Assembly: GCF_002270355.1 (NCBI RefSeq) | Contig: NZ_NJFZ01000009.1 | Location: forward strand, 1-64,000 | DNA: 64,000 bases | Source of the DNA: Flectobacillus sp. BAB-3569 | GTDB lineage: Bacteria; Bacteroidota; Bacteroidia; Cytophagales; Spirosomataceae | Reading direction: 5' to 3' | Part shown: positions 34,675 to 44,161 of the stretch, piece after piece | Layout: every line of letters starts with the position of its first letter | How positions within the stretch are numbered: the first letter of the stretch is position 1 | Translations under genes and position numbers: made by a program | The notes under the pieces: model-generated | What the model was told of the DNA's origin: nothing | The model's database searches: none | What the model saw: only the letters and a program-made list of their open reading frames with translations

Positions 34675-34871
34675 CGTTTTGGGATAGTTTTATGACTCAG
34701 GGTTTTGGGGGTATCCAAAAAAAATCTTTTATGTAGACCAAAAACCTTTTCTTTCTTTTTGTAAAGATAAAAACATCTACTCAGCTTGGTGTCTTGTTTT
34801 TTAGGGAAAAACATCATTTATGACAATAATCAATGTTTATTTTTTTCCTATAAACTTAAGTTTTGGGTTTT

Positions 34872-34975
34872 AGGTACAAGTCAACAGGCACAAGGCAAAG
34901 CGAGTTAAATAATTTTTTAGTAACGATAGATACGTTTTTGCCGAATGCACATAGCTGAAAGCCGAAAGCTAAAAA
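34872..34975. repeat. Dispersed repeat arms upstream of the ebo cluster
   Basis: CAACAGGCACAAGGCAAAGC (about 34880) belongs to the same family as TTTGCCTTGTGCC at 32.7 kb. TTGCCGAATGCACATAGCTG then AAAGCCGAAAGC (34938-34970) is the reverse complement of the arm at 31432-31465. The gap 34675-35370 otherwise holds no gene. Confidence 0.65.
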
Positions 34976-35163
34976 ATTAGATTTGATTTTGCGCACTAAC
35001 TCAAAATCAAATGATTTATAACAAAATTAAATAGAAATAATTCAATTATTGTCCCTTTGTGAGAAAATAAATATAATGGCTAAATAGAGAGGTTAGTACA
35101 AAATTCCTTGGGCGCTTGTTATAGTTTTTTTGTAAAAATAGGAGGCATCACAGATTTTGAGGA

Positions 35164-35337
35164 TGGCACTCAATTTTACTAAAACAGTTGTAAACTGTAT
35201 AAAAAAGAAAGTCCAAGACTAAGTCTTGAACTAGGAGATTTTGAGGAAATTTTAGACTTTGGCACTCAATTTTACTAAAACACTTGTAAACTGTATAAAA
35301 AAAGAAAGTCCAAGACTAAGTCTTGAACTAGGAGATT
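35164..35337. repeat. Two-copy direct tandem repeat (77-78 bp units, 96-bp period)
   Basis: Copies 35164-35240 and 35260-35337 begin TGGCACTCAATTTTACTAAA and end GAACTAGGAGATT. They differ by one base in CAGTTG/CACTTG and by one A in a poly-A run. Each contains the perfect palindrome CAAGACTAAGTCTTG. They lie just downstream of the T9SS gene whose stop is at 35371. Confidence 0.9.
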
Positions 35338-35370
35338 CAATTTTGTCCAGCTAAAAGCCATAGAATAGCC

Positions 35371-37596
35371 CTAATTTCTCAAGATGATTTTAGAGGTTTG
35401 AGACTTTTTACCTGTTTCTATTTTGAGCAGATACATACCTGTGGGTAGTCCCTGCAAGTCGAAGACCTCTTCTGTATTGGCACGAACCATTCTTGTATTT
35501 TGGACAATACTACCGCTCAAATCAATCAGCGTTGCCTGTGCATTTTCGGTCATTTTCACATAGACATACCTATTGGTGGGGTTTGGATAAACCTGACTAA
35601 TTTGGTCTTGCTCAGTACCAGTAATGACCACCTTGGTAAGGTTTTTTAATACTCGTAATCCTCCAGTATTAGTACCAATGATTACATCAGGAAGCAAATC
35701 ATTGTCCAAATCTCCAATGGCAATTGTGGCATTTCCTCCAATCAATAAGTTTTCAGACTTATTACTAAAACTGTTGAATATCAGACTAGTATCTGCTACA
35801 AATTGATTGGTGTTTTGCTCTTGGAAACTTCTATAAATACTCATATTGCCAGTACGATTCCCAACAAGCAAATCAGTTTTTCCATCAAGATTGACATCAC
35901 CTGTTGTCAGAAATACATTACCTGCGATATAATCTGTTTGAAGCTTGCCTAAGTTATCATTTTGCACCACATACTTAGGTGATTGATTACTTCCAGTATT
36001 TTGGATAAAGCGAATATTTCCACGAGAGGTTCCATGTAAGATATCCATTTTTCCGTCTTTATCAAAGTCAAAAAAAGTGACAGATTCGCCAGCTAAAAAG
36101 TCTGTAAAGGTGGGCAATAAAACAGCGTTGCTCAACTGAATATTAAATGCTTGATTACGAGCTGCCTTGTTGGGAATATATCTGATTTCCATACCTTTAG
36201 ACGAATTAGAACTAAAGCCCAAATCATCGACACCATCGCCATTAATATCAGCCACGAAGGGACGAACATCCAACAATTGCATAGATTTTAGGAGTCCCAA
36301 ATAATCGGTATCCTTTACTTCAAATGTGTTATCGCCTTTATTTTCCAATAAAACCAAACCAGCTTTTACGCCAGTTAAGGTTATATTTCCGCTATATCCA
36401 ATCACCAAATCTTTGTCGCCATCACCGTCAATATCGACCAAGACAGGAGAGGCGTTTTCTCCTAAATCGAGCATGGTATTTTGGAGAAAATTTTTACCCT
36501 GAAAATTCCAAATAGGCAAGTTATCTTTTCCTGTATTTTTATAAAACCATACAGATTGTTGAAAGTCAACAGTTCTTTCCGCACTGTCAAATCCGTTTGG
36601 TGCTGCCACTAAGTCTTTGATGCCGTCAAAATCTAGGTCTTCAAAATATACCGCTGGAAAGATAGGGAAATCAATGGCAGTGGTATTGGTGGGATACACA
36701 TAGTTTGCCGACTTAAAAGAGGCGCGTTGTTGCGTACCCTGATTGATCAGCGCAGCAATATTGTTACAGGTGATATGTCCAAAAAGCACATCTTTTTTAT
36801 TGTCACCATTTAAGTCAAGTAATAGCAAGGCATTGCCCGAATGAAGGACTTTTTGCGCACTAGGGTCTGTAGATTTTTGTCCAGCAGGTGTATCACCACA
36901 ATCTATCCCAAACTGAAAATCTTGACATAATTGCTTGATAAAATCCCCCCAGCAATAACCGATTTTTACAAATTCGAGACGAGTTGGGTCGTTGTATTTC
37001 TCGACGGCATTATTTCTATGAAATTCGACAAAATCGCCCGAAGGATCAAATAATAAAACATCAATGTCGCCATCGTTATCGATGTCTGTAATCGCAGGAA
37101 TATCGGTAGCGGTTACATTGAGATTGATTTTCCCTGAAAAACCGATGCTATAAAGTGGACTCGCAATCAATTGCCACGAAACCTTATCCGCAGTAGTGGT
37201 ATTGCGGTACAATTTTAATCCTGCTGAGGAGTGCGTAAACAAATCTTTTCGACCGTCCTTGTCATAATCTACCAATAGCATCCAGTTTTGCAGTGTAGGG
37301 AATAACGTTTCGTATTGTGGTGCATATTGCCAATAATATACTCCAGAAGTATTCTTGGTAGCCAAAAAAGTAAATACCTTCTGGGCAGTACGGTCATAAA
37401 CAACTAAGTCTTCTGGACCCTCGTTGTTGAGCTGACAAGTCGAAAACTGTGGGGCATTCAAACCACCTGCAAAGGCATTGACAAGGTTTTGTCCATTCTG
37501 GATGATTTTTACTTGGTCATTATACTTAAAAGATATTTCTTGGGCATAAATTTGAATGGAAGACCAAACGATATAGAGCGTAAGTAATTTTTTCAT
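35371..37596 (-). CDS. FG-GAP/VCBS-repeat protein with type IX secretion sorting domain
   Basis: A 741-residue secreted protein. Signal peptide MKKLLTLYIVWSSIQIYAQ. The body is a beta-propeller of FG-GAP/VCBS repeats, each with a calcium-type DxDxDGxxD loop: TDIDNDGDIDVLLFD, LDLNGDNKKDVLFG, VDIDGDGDKDLVIGYS, ADINGDGVDDLGFSS, FDFDKDGKMDILHGT, GDVNLDGKTDLLVGN and GDLDNDLLPDVIIGT. The C-terminus (from QVYPNPTNRYVYVKM to GMYLLKIETGKKSQTSKIIL) is a textbook type A T9SS sorting domain, so the protein is exported through the Por system and anchored or released at the surface. The ligand is unknown. It is the only protein in the window with an obvious T9SS tail. Confidence 0.92.
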   Translation of the reverse strand: MKKLLTLYIVWSSIQIYAQEISFKYNDQVKIIQNGQNLVNAFAGGLNAPQFSTCQLNNEGPEDLVVYDRTAQKVFTFLATKNTSGVYYWQYAPQYETLFPTLQNWMLLVDYDKDGRKDLFTHSSAGLKLYRNTTTADKVSWQLIASPLYSIGFSGKINLNVTATDIPAITDIDNDGDIDVLLFDPSGDFVEFHRNNAVEKYNDPTRLEFVKIGYCWGDFIKQLCQDFQFGIDCGDTPAGQKSTDPSAQKVLHSGNALLLLDLNGDNKKDVLFGHITCNNIAALINQGTQQRASFKSANYVYPTNTTAIDFPIFPAVYFEDLDFDGIKDLVAAPNGFDSAERTVDFQQSVWFYKNTGKDNLPIWNFQGKNFLQNTMLDLGENASPVLVDIDGDGDKDLVIGYSGNITLTGVKAGLVLLENKGDNTFEVKDTDYLGLLKSMQLLDVRPFVADINGDGVDDLGFSSNSSKGMEIRYIPNKAARNQAFNIQLSNAVLLPTFTDFLAGESVTFFDFDKDGKMDILHGTSRGNIRFIQNTGSNQSPKYVVQNDNLGKLQTDYIAGNVFLTTGDVNLDGKTDLLVGNRTGNMSIYRSFQEQNTNQFVADTSLIFNSFSNKSENLLIGGNATIAIGDLDNDLLPDVIIGTNTGGLRVLKNLTKVVITGTEQDQISQVYPNPTNRYVYVKMTENAQATLIDLSGSIVQNTRMVRANTEEVFDLQGLPTGMYLLKIETGKKSQTSKIILRN

Positions 37597-37881
37597 TCGA
37601 TATTTGTTTGCTTATTTCGCAGTTGAATTATACGAAATAAGATGTGTTTTTAACAGATAACTAGTTTGTGAGGCTTAATTGATTATTAATCAGTATATTA
37701 TTTTTTTTACGACAAAAAGGAAAAATCATCTTTTCTAAAAGACCCAATTGAATACAAAGAGGGTTGCATGTTTTTTCAAAATAAAGTAAAAAATAGCGTA
37801 GTCTTTATAACTAGTACGAGAGATTCTATTATTATCAAACCTTTTCTTCGGCAAATTGTTGATAACAACTAAACGACAAAA

Positions 37882-39192
37882 ATGATGATTTCGGTTAGCG
37901 AATTATACCAAAAATACAAAGAATGTACTGGCGTATCTACCGATACCCGTAAGATTGATCAAGGAGTTTTGTTTGTGGCTCTTAAAGGACCCAACTTTGA
38001 TGCCAACCAGTTTGCGACCCAAGCACTTGAAAAAGGTGCTGCATATGTGGTAGTTGATGACCCCGCTGTTGTTCAAAATGAACGTTATTTATTGGTCGAG
38101 GACGGTCTACTGGCTTTACAACAACTAGCCAATTACCATCGCAAACAGTTGAATATTCCTTTCGTGGGGCTCACTGGTTCAAATGGGAAAACCACCACTA
38201 AGGAGCTGATAAACTGTGTTTTATCCAAAAAATATAAAACGTATGCAACGCTTGGAAACCTCAATAATCATATTGGAGTACCTTTAACAGTATTGGCGAT
38301 TGATGATTCGATAGAGCTGGCGATTATCGAGATGGGTGCCAACAAGCAAGGCGATATCAAGGAATTAGCTGAAATTTGTGAACCAACACATGGTTTTATT
38401 ACTAATATTGGCAAAGCTCACTTAGAGGGTTTTGGTGGGGTAGAAGGTGTTAGAAAAGGTAAAGGTGAATTGTTTGATTTTTTATCAGAAAATCATAGAA
38501 CCGTTTTTGTCAATATTGCTTCAACTCCAACTTATGAAATGACGCAAGGCAAAAACTTTGCTGAGGTAATTACTTATAGTGCTGAGCCAAGTACTGATTT
38601 TGCTACCGTAGTAACCTTGACTGAAGAAATCCCGAGCGTGACGTTTGAAGACTCGGACGGACATGCTTACACCACTCATTTGACGGGTAAATACAATTTC
38701 TTCAATATGTGCGCTGCCATTCGCATAGGGCAATATTTTGGCATAGATACTCAAACTGCTTGTCAGGCAGTGGCTGACTATGTGCCAAATAATAACCGTT
38801 CGCAGTTTGTTGAAAAAGGAACAAATCTTGTTTTGATGGATGCGTACAATGCAAACCCATCTTCAATGAATGCCGCTATTACCAATTTCAATAATTTGAA
38901 GGCAGATAAAAAAATGGTGATTTTGGGCGATATGTTTGAGTTGGGAGAGGAGGCAGAAGCAGAGCATAAAGCTATCGGAGAACTCTTGAAAAATTGTCAA
39001 TTTGACTATATTCTTTTGGCAGGAAAATTGATGGAATCCGCTGTGTCTCAGTTACCCATTATGAAGGTGCATTACTTCCCAGACAAATTTGGTTTGCACG
39101 TATGGTTGCAAGACCATAAAGTTGAAAATACCCATATTCTCGTGAAAGGTTCGAGAGGAATGGGCTTAGAAAGTGTATTACAGTTTTTGTAA
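37882..39192 (+). CDS. murF: UDP-N-acetylmuramoyl-tripeptide--D-alanyl-D-alanine ligase MurF
   Basis: A 436-residue cytoplasmic Mur ligase that adds D-Ala-D-Ala to the UDP-MurNAc-tripeptide, the last cytoplasmic step of the peptidoglycan precursor. Signatures: N-terminal VSTDTRKIDQGVLFVALKGP, ATP P-loop FVGLTGSNGKTTTKEL, AIIEMGANKQGDIKELAEIC, NIGKAHLEGFGGVEGV, and the C-terminal domain VLMDAYNANPSSMNAAITNF and MVILGDMFELGEEAEAEH. Length is normal. The second Met (37885) is an equally possible start. It stands apart from other mur genes; an inverted-repeat element follows it directly. Confidence 0.96.
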   Translation: MMISVSELYQKYKECTGVSTDTRKIDQGVLFVALKGPNFDANQFATQALEKGAAYVVVDDPAVVQNERYLLVEDGLLALQQLANYHRKQLNIPFVGLTGSNGKTTTKELINCVLSKKYKTYATLGNLNNHIGVPLTVLAIDDSIELAIIEMGANKQGDIKELAEICEPTHGFITNIGKAHLEGFGGVEGVRKGKGELFDFLSENHRTVFVNIASTPTYEMTQGKNFAEVITYSAEPSTDFATVVTLTEEIPSVTFEDSDGHAYTTHLTGKYNFFNMCAAIRIGQYFGIDTQTACQAVADYVPNNNRSQFVEKGTNLVLMDAYNANPSSMNAAITNFNNLKADKKMVILGDMFELGEEAEAEHKAIGELLKNCQFDYILLAGKLMESAVSQLPIMKVHYFPDKFGLHVWLQDHKVENTHILVKGSRGMGLESVLQFL

Positions 39193-39200
39193 ATCAATAT

Positions 39201-39303
39201 GCTTTAAGCTGTAAGCTGTGGGCATTAGGCAAAAAAGTTTATATTCTTTCATGAATAAAACATTTAACTTTTTGCTTACGGCATATAGCTTACAGCCTAA
39301 AGT
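39201..39303. repeat. Palindromic element (GCTTTAAGCTGTAAGC family) between murF and next gene
   Basis: The left arm GCTTTAAGCTGTAAGCTGTG (39201) continues to GGCATTAGGC. The right arm CTTTTTGCTTACGGCATATA (39270) continues to GCTTACAGCCTAAAGTG (39303). They are near-complete reverse complements over about 35 bp. The same element recurs at 32.5 and 55.8 kb. Confidence 0.75.
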
Positions 39304-39321
39304 GTTACAGTGCAATTTCTC

Positions 39322-39329
39322 TAACTTTG
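39322..39329 (+). promoter_or_regulatory. Candidate -7 box abutting the coiled-coil gene start
   Basis: TAACTTTG matches TAnnTTTG and ends 9 bp before the ATG at 39339. If used, the transcript would be nearly leaderless. Confidence 0.4.
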
Positions 39330-39338
39330 TTTGAAAAT

Positions 39339-40325
39339 ATGAGTAATGATTCGTTTAAAGAACTAAGAGGGCCTAATCAGGGTGTCAATGGAATGCTGCG
39401 AGCAGGTATTGCTGTCGTGTCGGTGGTAGCGGCTGTGTTGCTATACATGGTAATTCAAAGCAATGATATTAAAAAAAGTCAACAAGAAGTCATCGAAGAA
39501 AAAGTTGTACAGTTGGCCGAGACTCGTATCAAGCTAGATTCTATTATGCATCAATTGGATAGTAAGATTGCAGAGATTCAAGAACTGGGAGGAGATATAT
39601 CTGAGCTACAAAAAGCCAAAGCTAAGTTGGAGCTGGATAAGGCTCAACTACTCAAAAATACTTCTGAAGAAATTGCGAGTATTAAGGCTACGTATCAGGC
39701 TAAAATTTTGAATTATGAGTCACTACTAACTGTTAAAGAGCAAGAAATACAACGCTTGCGGGCAGAGAATACAGAATTGGCTTCACAAAATGAAGATCTT
39801 AGCGAAGAGAACACCAGTTTAAGGTCCGAAAAGTCTGCACTTGCCACTACTGCTGCTCGAATACGTGCCCAAAAAGAAGATGCGGATATTCGGAATAAGG
39901 CATTAGCCGAAAAAGTCTCACGTGCGACAGCCTTAAAAACGGAGTTTGTGAAAATTACAGGTATCAATCAAAAAGGCAGAGAATTTGATGACAGAAGAAT
40001 GAGAAATGACAAATTAGCTCGTCTTAAAATTTCTTTTATGCTAGCCAAAAATGAATTGACCGAGCACGAAAAGAAAACCGTTTTCATTCGTATTCTCGAT
40101 CCTGATGGGTCAACACTTTTTGATGCGGCAACAGGCTCAGGTAGTTTTATTTTTGAAGGCAAAGATTACGCGTACACCACCAAGGCTGAAATTTATTACG
40201 ATAATATCAATCAATTCGTAGAAGTTGCCTACCACAGAGGCACGGCATATCGTTCGGGTAAATATACGGTTGAGTTGTTTGCCGAAGGTTTTAAAATCGG
40301 AATTGGCGGTTTTGAAATTAAGTAG
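39339..40325 (+). CDS. Membrane-anchored coiled-coil protein of unknown function
   Basis: A 328-residue protein. A short cytoplasmic start (MSNDSFKELRGPNQGVNGML) is followed by one transmembrane helix (AGIAVVSVVAAVLLYMVIQS), then about 150 residues of heptad coiled coil (VIEEKVVQLAETRIKLDSIM, LQKAKAKLELDKAQLLKN, ENTELASQNEDLSEENTSLR). The C-terminal domain of about 110 residues is beta-rich (KTVFIRILDPDGSTLFDAAT, YTVELFAEGFKIGIGGFEIK). The ATG at 39339 is chosen; a TTG four codons upstream overlaps the -7 box. The layout is common in Cytophagales, but I cannot name a family with certainty. A structural envelope role is conceivable. A strong terminator follows. Confidence 0.8.
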   Translation: MSNDSFKELRGPNQGVNGMLRAGIAVVSVVAAVLLYMVIQSNDIKKSQQEVIEEKVVQLAETRIKLDSIMHQLDSKIAEIQELGGDISELQKAKAKLELDKAQLLKNTSEEIASIKATYQAKILNYESLLTVKEQEIQRLRAENTELASQNEDLSEENTSLRSEKSALATTAARIRAQKEDADIRNKALAEKVSRATALKTEFVKITGINQKGREFDDRRMRNDKLARLKISFMLAKNELTEHEKKTVFIRILDPDGSTLFDAATGSGSFIFEGKDYAYTTKAEIYYDNINQFVEVAYHRGTAYRSGKYTVELFAEGFKIGIGGFEIK

Positions 40326-40346
40326 GTATTCATGGAAGACTCACCC

Positions 40347-40399
40347 AAAAAAAGCACAATACAAGTCAAAGAGTTTTATTGATTTGTATTGTGCTTTTT
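40347..40399 (+). terminator. Strong rho-independent terminator
   Basis: AAAAAGCACAATACAA (40349-40364) pairs perfectly over 16 bp with TTGTATTGTGCTTTTT (40384-40399), 24 bp after the preceding stop. Confidence 0.88.
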
Positions 40400-40563
40400 C
40401 ATTTCATAAAACACTGTACTATGAATTAAATAAATTATCTTTAATACTGTATGTTTTTAGATAATTTATCAAAAATATAAGCATTTATGTTTTATAATTT
40501 CTATTTTTTGATTCAATACCAAATGATTTATTGGTTTGCTTTTTAAATCTTCATAAAACCTAC

Positions 40564-40571
40564 TAATTTTG
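40564..40571 (+). promoter_or_regulatory. Candidate -7 box for ahcY
   Basis: TAATTTTG fits TAnnTTTG and lies 118 bp upstream of the ahcY start. TTTG occurs 25 bases upstream. No SAH-riboswitch fold was recognised in the leader. Confidence 0.45.
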
Positions 40572-40689
40572 TACTTTATAAAGAATTGAGTAAATAATCA
40601 AAAAACAATATAGCTATTTAAGTGGCTGAGATAGAGTTTTTTAAAAGCTTAATTTTTCAAGTGCTAGAAATAATAAAAGTAAAAAATAA

Positions 40690-42006
40690 ATGTCAACTAC
40701 AACACAACCGTACACTCCGTACAAAGTAAAAGACATCGCCCTTGCTGATTGGGGTCGCAAAGAAATTCGTTTGGCTGAAGCTGAAATGCCAGGTTTGATG
40801 GCGCTTCGTGCTGAATATGGTGAGTCTAAGCCATTGGCTGGTGCTCGCATCGCAGGATGTTTGCACATGACTATCCAAACTGCTGTATTGATTGAGACAT
40901 TGGTAGCTTTGGGTGCTGATGTAACTTGGTCTTCTTGTAACATCTTCTCTACACAAGATCACGCTGCTGCTGCTATCGCTGCTGCAGGTATCCCAGTTTA
41001 TGCTTGGAAAGGTATGAACGAAGAAGAGTTCAACTGGTGTATCGAACAAACTTTGTTCTTTGGCGAAGATCGTCAACCTTTGAACATGATTTTGGATGAC
41101 GGTGGTGACTTGACTAACATGGTATTTGATAACTACCCAGAATTGATTGGTGGTATCAAAGGTTTGTCTGAAGAAACTACAACAGGTGTTCACCGTTTGT
41201 ATGAGCGTTTGAAAAATGGTACATTGTATTTACCAGCTATCAACGTTAACGACTCAGTTACAAAATCTAAATTTGATAACAAATACGGTTGTAAAGAATC
41301 ATTAGTTGACTCAATCCGTCGTGCGACTGACTTGATGTTGGCTGGTAAAGTAGCTGTAGTTGCTGGTTATGGTGACGTAGGTAAAGGTTCTGCTGAATCA
41401 TTGCGTGGTGCTGGTTGCCGTGTGTTAGTAACTGAAATTGACCCAATTTGTGCGCTTCAAGCGGCAATGGACGGTTTTGAAGTAGTTACAATGGACGAAG
41501 CTGCTACTCGTGCAAACATTTTTGTAACAGCTACAGGTAACGTAAACATTATCAAAGGTCGTCATTTCTTAGCAATGAAAGACAAAGCGGTAGTTTGTAA
41601 CATCGGTCACTTCGATAACGAAATCGATATGGCTTGGTTGAACGGAACTTACGGCGCTACTAAACAACAAATCAAACCACAAGTTGATTTGTATACTGTA
41701 GAAGGAAAAGAAATCATTGTATTGGCTGAAGGTCGCTTAGTGAACTTGGGTTGTGCAATGGGTCACCCTTCTTTTGTAATGTCTAACTCATTCTGTAACC
41801 AAACTTTGGCTCAATTAGAGTTGTGGTTGAACACAGACAAGTATGAGAAAAACGTATATATCCTTCCAAAACACCTAGATGAGAAAGTAGCGAAATTGCA
41901 CTTAGCTCACATCGGTGCTAAATTAGAAGTATTAGACGAAGAGCAAGCTGCTTATATCGGCGTAACAGTAGAAGGTCCATTCAAATCTGACTTGTACCGT
42001 TACTAG
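40690..42006 (+). CDS. ahcY: Adenosylhomocysteinase (S-adenosyl-L-homocysteine hydrolase)
   Basis: A 438-residue cytoplasmic NAD-dependent enzyme that reversibly splits S-adenosylhomocysteine into adenosine and homocysteine, relieving product inhibition of methyltransferases. Signatures: [61 protein letters not shown]-binding [40 protein letters not shown] and C-terminal [10 protein letters not shown]. The Lys/Asp pair region ([20 protein letters not shown]) is intact. Codons are strongly biased, as in highly expressed genes. It has its own promoter candidate and a UUCG-capped terminator, so it is monocistronic. Confidence 0.98.
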   Translation: MSTTTQPYTPYKVKDIALADWGRKEIRLAEAEMPGLMALRAEYGESKPLAGARIAGCLHMTIQTAVLIETLVALGADVTWSSCNIFSTQDHAAAAIAAAGIPVYAWKGMNEEEFNWCIEQTLFFGEDRQPLNMILDDGGDLTNMVFDNYPELIGGIKGLSEETTTGVHRLYERLKNGTLYLPAINVNDSVTKSKFDNKYGCKESLVDSIRRATDLMLAGKVAVVAGYGDVGKGSAESLRGAGCRVLVTEIDPICALQAAMDGFEVVTMDEAATRANIFVTATGNVNIIKGRHFLAMKDKAVVCNIGHFDNEIDMAWLNGTYGATKQQIKPQVDLYTVEGKEIIVLAEGRLVNLGCAMGHPSFVMSNSFCNQTLAQLELWLNTDKYEKNVYILPKHLDEKVAKLHLAHIGAKLEVLDEEQAAYIGVTVEGPFKSDLYRY

Positions 42007-42034
42007 GATTCTGTCCTAAAACGACCTATATATC

Positions 42035-42074
42035 AAAGCCTCAATTACTTCGGTAGTTGGGGCTTTGTGCTTTA
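42035..42074 (+). terminator. Terminator with TTCG tetraloop after ahcY
   Basis: AAAGCCTCAATTAC (42035-42048) pairs over 14 bp (two G-T pairs) with 42053-42066 around TTCG. A GTGCTTT tail follows. The stretch 42075-42355 up to the next gene holds nothing else that I can identify. Confidence 0.8.
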
Positions 42075-42355
42075 ATATAGAAGTCTCCAAATATTTTGAA
42101 TTTATTCAAGAAGTCTACTAAATTTGGACAAATTCTCCCTTATCCTATCCATTAAAAAAATCAAACTAATTATTGTTCTTTAACCTCCGAAAAAAGAAAT
42201 CTTAGGATTTGGACACTACTAAATCTTAAGTAGCTTTCGATTCGTTTGAATCGATAAGTTTTACATGAACCCAATACCTCAAATTATATACTCTGTTGCA
42301 CAACCACTTACCTATTTGTTGAGTGAATTACTGATTTTTTTACTTTGTGCTTTAT

Positions 42356-43909
42356 ATGAAAGGTATTTTACATTGTGCTTGCTTTATTTTTTTATTGGTC
42401 ACCTGTGAAGATCCGATATGGGGGAAAAATTTCGCTGCTGATTCTGTCAAAAAGGAAACAGAGCAGACTTATACGCCGTCTTCACTAACGCTTCGTTTGA
42501 GAGATAAACATTCCCGAAAATATATTTTTGGTCAATTCATCGTACAGTATGAGAATGGTCAAAAGACACTTATCGAAACTGCTTCTACGCATGTTGTCAC
42601 TTTTACAAAAGAAACAAAACTGACAATCATCGCCCAATCAGAAGGCTATCAGAACCAACAACGAACCTTCCAAATTTTACTGGCTCCATTCGGAAAACAT
42701 TATGAATTTGAAGCATTAATGGAAAAAGCAGTGGGGGTTATTCGTGTCAATGCCATTGACGCAGAGTCGAAGAAGAATGTCAAAAAAGTAAATTATATTG
42801 TCAAAAATATCGATACTGAAGAGTTACAAAAGTACCTAGCTATCAGTACAGAAGGCATAGTATATTTGAATTTGTTTGATTCACCTCTCAAATATGAACT
42901 CGAAATTTCGGCAAAAGGATATGAACCACAAACTATCAAATTAGACTCCTCAAGTCTCGACAGAGTGCTAAATTATATGTTGACACCAGTCAAAAAAGCG
43001 AGTGTCGTCATTCCAGTAGTGGCACAAGACCAGCTGACCAAAGATTTGATTCCTGTATTTGAGGTGGTTTCAACAAACTTAAAATTGACTGAAACCAAGC
43101 CCTACAAAGTACTTTTGGTAGATGGTGATGAAATAGACGTTGAAATAGCAGCTAAAGAATATCAAACCTATGCTAAGCATTTTGTCGTGACGGATACCCT
43201 GTTGAATCTTTCAAAATTGATTATTCCCCTCGAACGAAAAAGCTACACATTTCTCCTGAAATCCTGGGAAGATCAAGAACTTACAGAACATATTCAGGCT
43301 TCGTACAAAGTATTCGATTTAGAGACGAATACCATGCTACCCCTAGCTTTTCAAGGTCTATTTCCAATGGTCGAATTGTATCCTTCCAAAGAGTACAGTA
43401 TTCATGTAGTTGCCAATGGCTACGAGCCTGTTATTACTCGTTTCGCACCTTTGAATTTTATCAAGAATAAACAATTTTCAATTGATTTTATTCTAAAAAA
43501 GAAAAAAGTAATAGCCAAAGCAGAGCCTAATCTCGTTATTCAATCAAAGGAGTTTGGGGTTATCGAAAAGGGTCGAGCTATTACTTTGCTCAATTTATAT
43601 TTCGACCAGAGTAGTCCTGTTTTACGAAAAGAATCATTTCAAGAATTAGATTCATTGGTCAATCTTTTGAGAGATAATCCAAGTCTTAAACTCGAAATAC
43701 GGGGTCATACCGACAATGTGGGAGATTTTAACTTAAATCTAAAATTATCACAAGACCGTTGCCAGTCAGTCATAGGCTATTTAGTGACAAAAGGTATTCA
43801 AGCGGATAGACTGAAGGCGGTCGGGCGTGGGCCTCTAGATCCCGTTGTACCAAATTCGACGGAAGAAAATAAAAAGAAAAATCGCCGTGTAGAGTTTATC
43901 CGACAGTGA
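42356..43909 (+). CDS. OmpA-family outer-membrane protein with N-terminal beta-domain repeats
   Basis: A 517-residue protein. Signal peptide MKGILHCACFIFLLVTCED (the upstream in-frame GTG at 42347 is less likely). Residues about 40-400 consist of four or five related beta-rich domains (VIRVNAIDAESKKNVKKVNY, ASVVIPVVAQDQLTKDLIPV, YTFLLKSWEDQELTEHIQAS), each starting with a short V.V.D..t-like strand pair, probably an unrecognised repeated fold. The C-terminal 110 residues are an OmpA peptidoglycan-binding domain: LYFDQSSPVLRKESFQELDS, EIRGHTDNVGDFNLNLKLSQ, RLKAVGRGPLDP, NRRVEFIRQ. It likely tethers the outer membrane to the cell wall. Flanked by repeats. Confidence 0.88.
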   Translation: MKGILHCACFIFLLVTCEDPIWGKNFAADSVKKETEQTYTPSSLTLRLRDKHSRKYIFGQFIVQYENGQKTLIETASTHVVTFTKETKLTIIAQSEGYQNQQRTFQILLAPFGKHYEFEALMEKAVGVIRVNAIDAESKKNVKKVNYIVKNIDTEELQKYLAISTEGIVYLNLFDSPLKYELEISAKGYEPQTIKLDSSSLDRVLNYMLTPVKKASVVIPVVAQDQLTKDLIPVFEVVSTNLKLTETKPYKVLLVDGDEIDVEIAAKEYQTYAKHFVVTDTLLNLSKLIIPLERKSYTFLLKSWEDQELTEHIQASYKVFDLETNTMLPLAFQGLFPMVELYPSKEYSIHVVANGYEPVITRFAPLNFIKNKQFSIDFILKKKKVIAKAEPNLVIQSKEFGVIEKGRAITLLNLYFDQSSPVLRKESFQELDSLVNLLRDNPSLKLEIRGHTDNVGDFNLNLKLSQDRCQSVIGYLVTKGIQADRLKAVGRGPLDPVVPNSTEENKKKNRRVEFIRQ

Positions 43910-43920
43910 TATGATGGCAG

Positions 43921-44044
43921 ATTTGGGAATGTTTGATTTCGGATTTCTAACTTACTATTTTACATTATTTCCGAAATCAGCAAGCCCCAATCAGCAATAA
44001 TAAAAAAATTACATTCACAATTCACCACTCACAATTCATCACTA
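43921..44044. repeat. Inverted repeat (GATTTCGGA family) plus ATTCACAATTC arm
   Basis: GCAGATTTGGGAATGTTTGA..TTTCGGA (43918-43945) is mirrored by TTTCCGAAATCAGCAAGCCC..AATCAGC (43968-43996). It is followed by a lone ACATTCACAATTCACCACTC arm (44011-44043). Related text occurs at 54.25 and 59.86 kb. Confidence 0.65.
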
Positions 44045-44161
44045 TTATCTGATGGTGCTATGTAATACTTTAAATTATAAACTCAGAAAAAAAGCTTTTC
44101 CTTGAAAATCAGTATAAAAGCCCTCTCGTTTACTTTTTCGAGAAACAAACTTACTACCTTT

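Noticed and set aside
35164-35337. CRISPR-like repeat-spacer unit
   Set aside because: Only two copies, units too long, one 19-bp spacer and no cas genes.
40400-40689. SAM or SAH riboswitch in the ahcY leader
   Set aside because: No conserved riboswitch core or stable multi-stem fold could be recognised.
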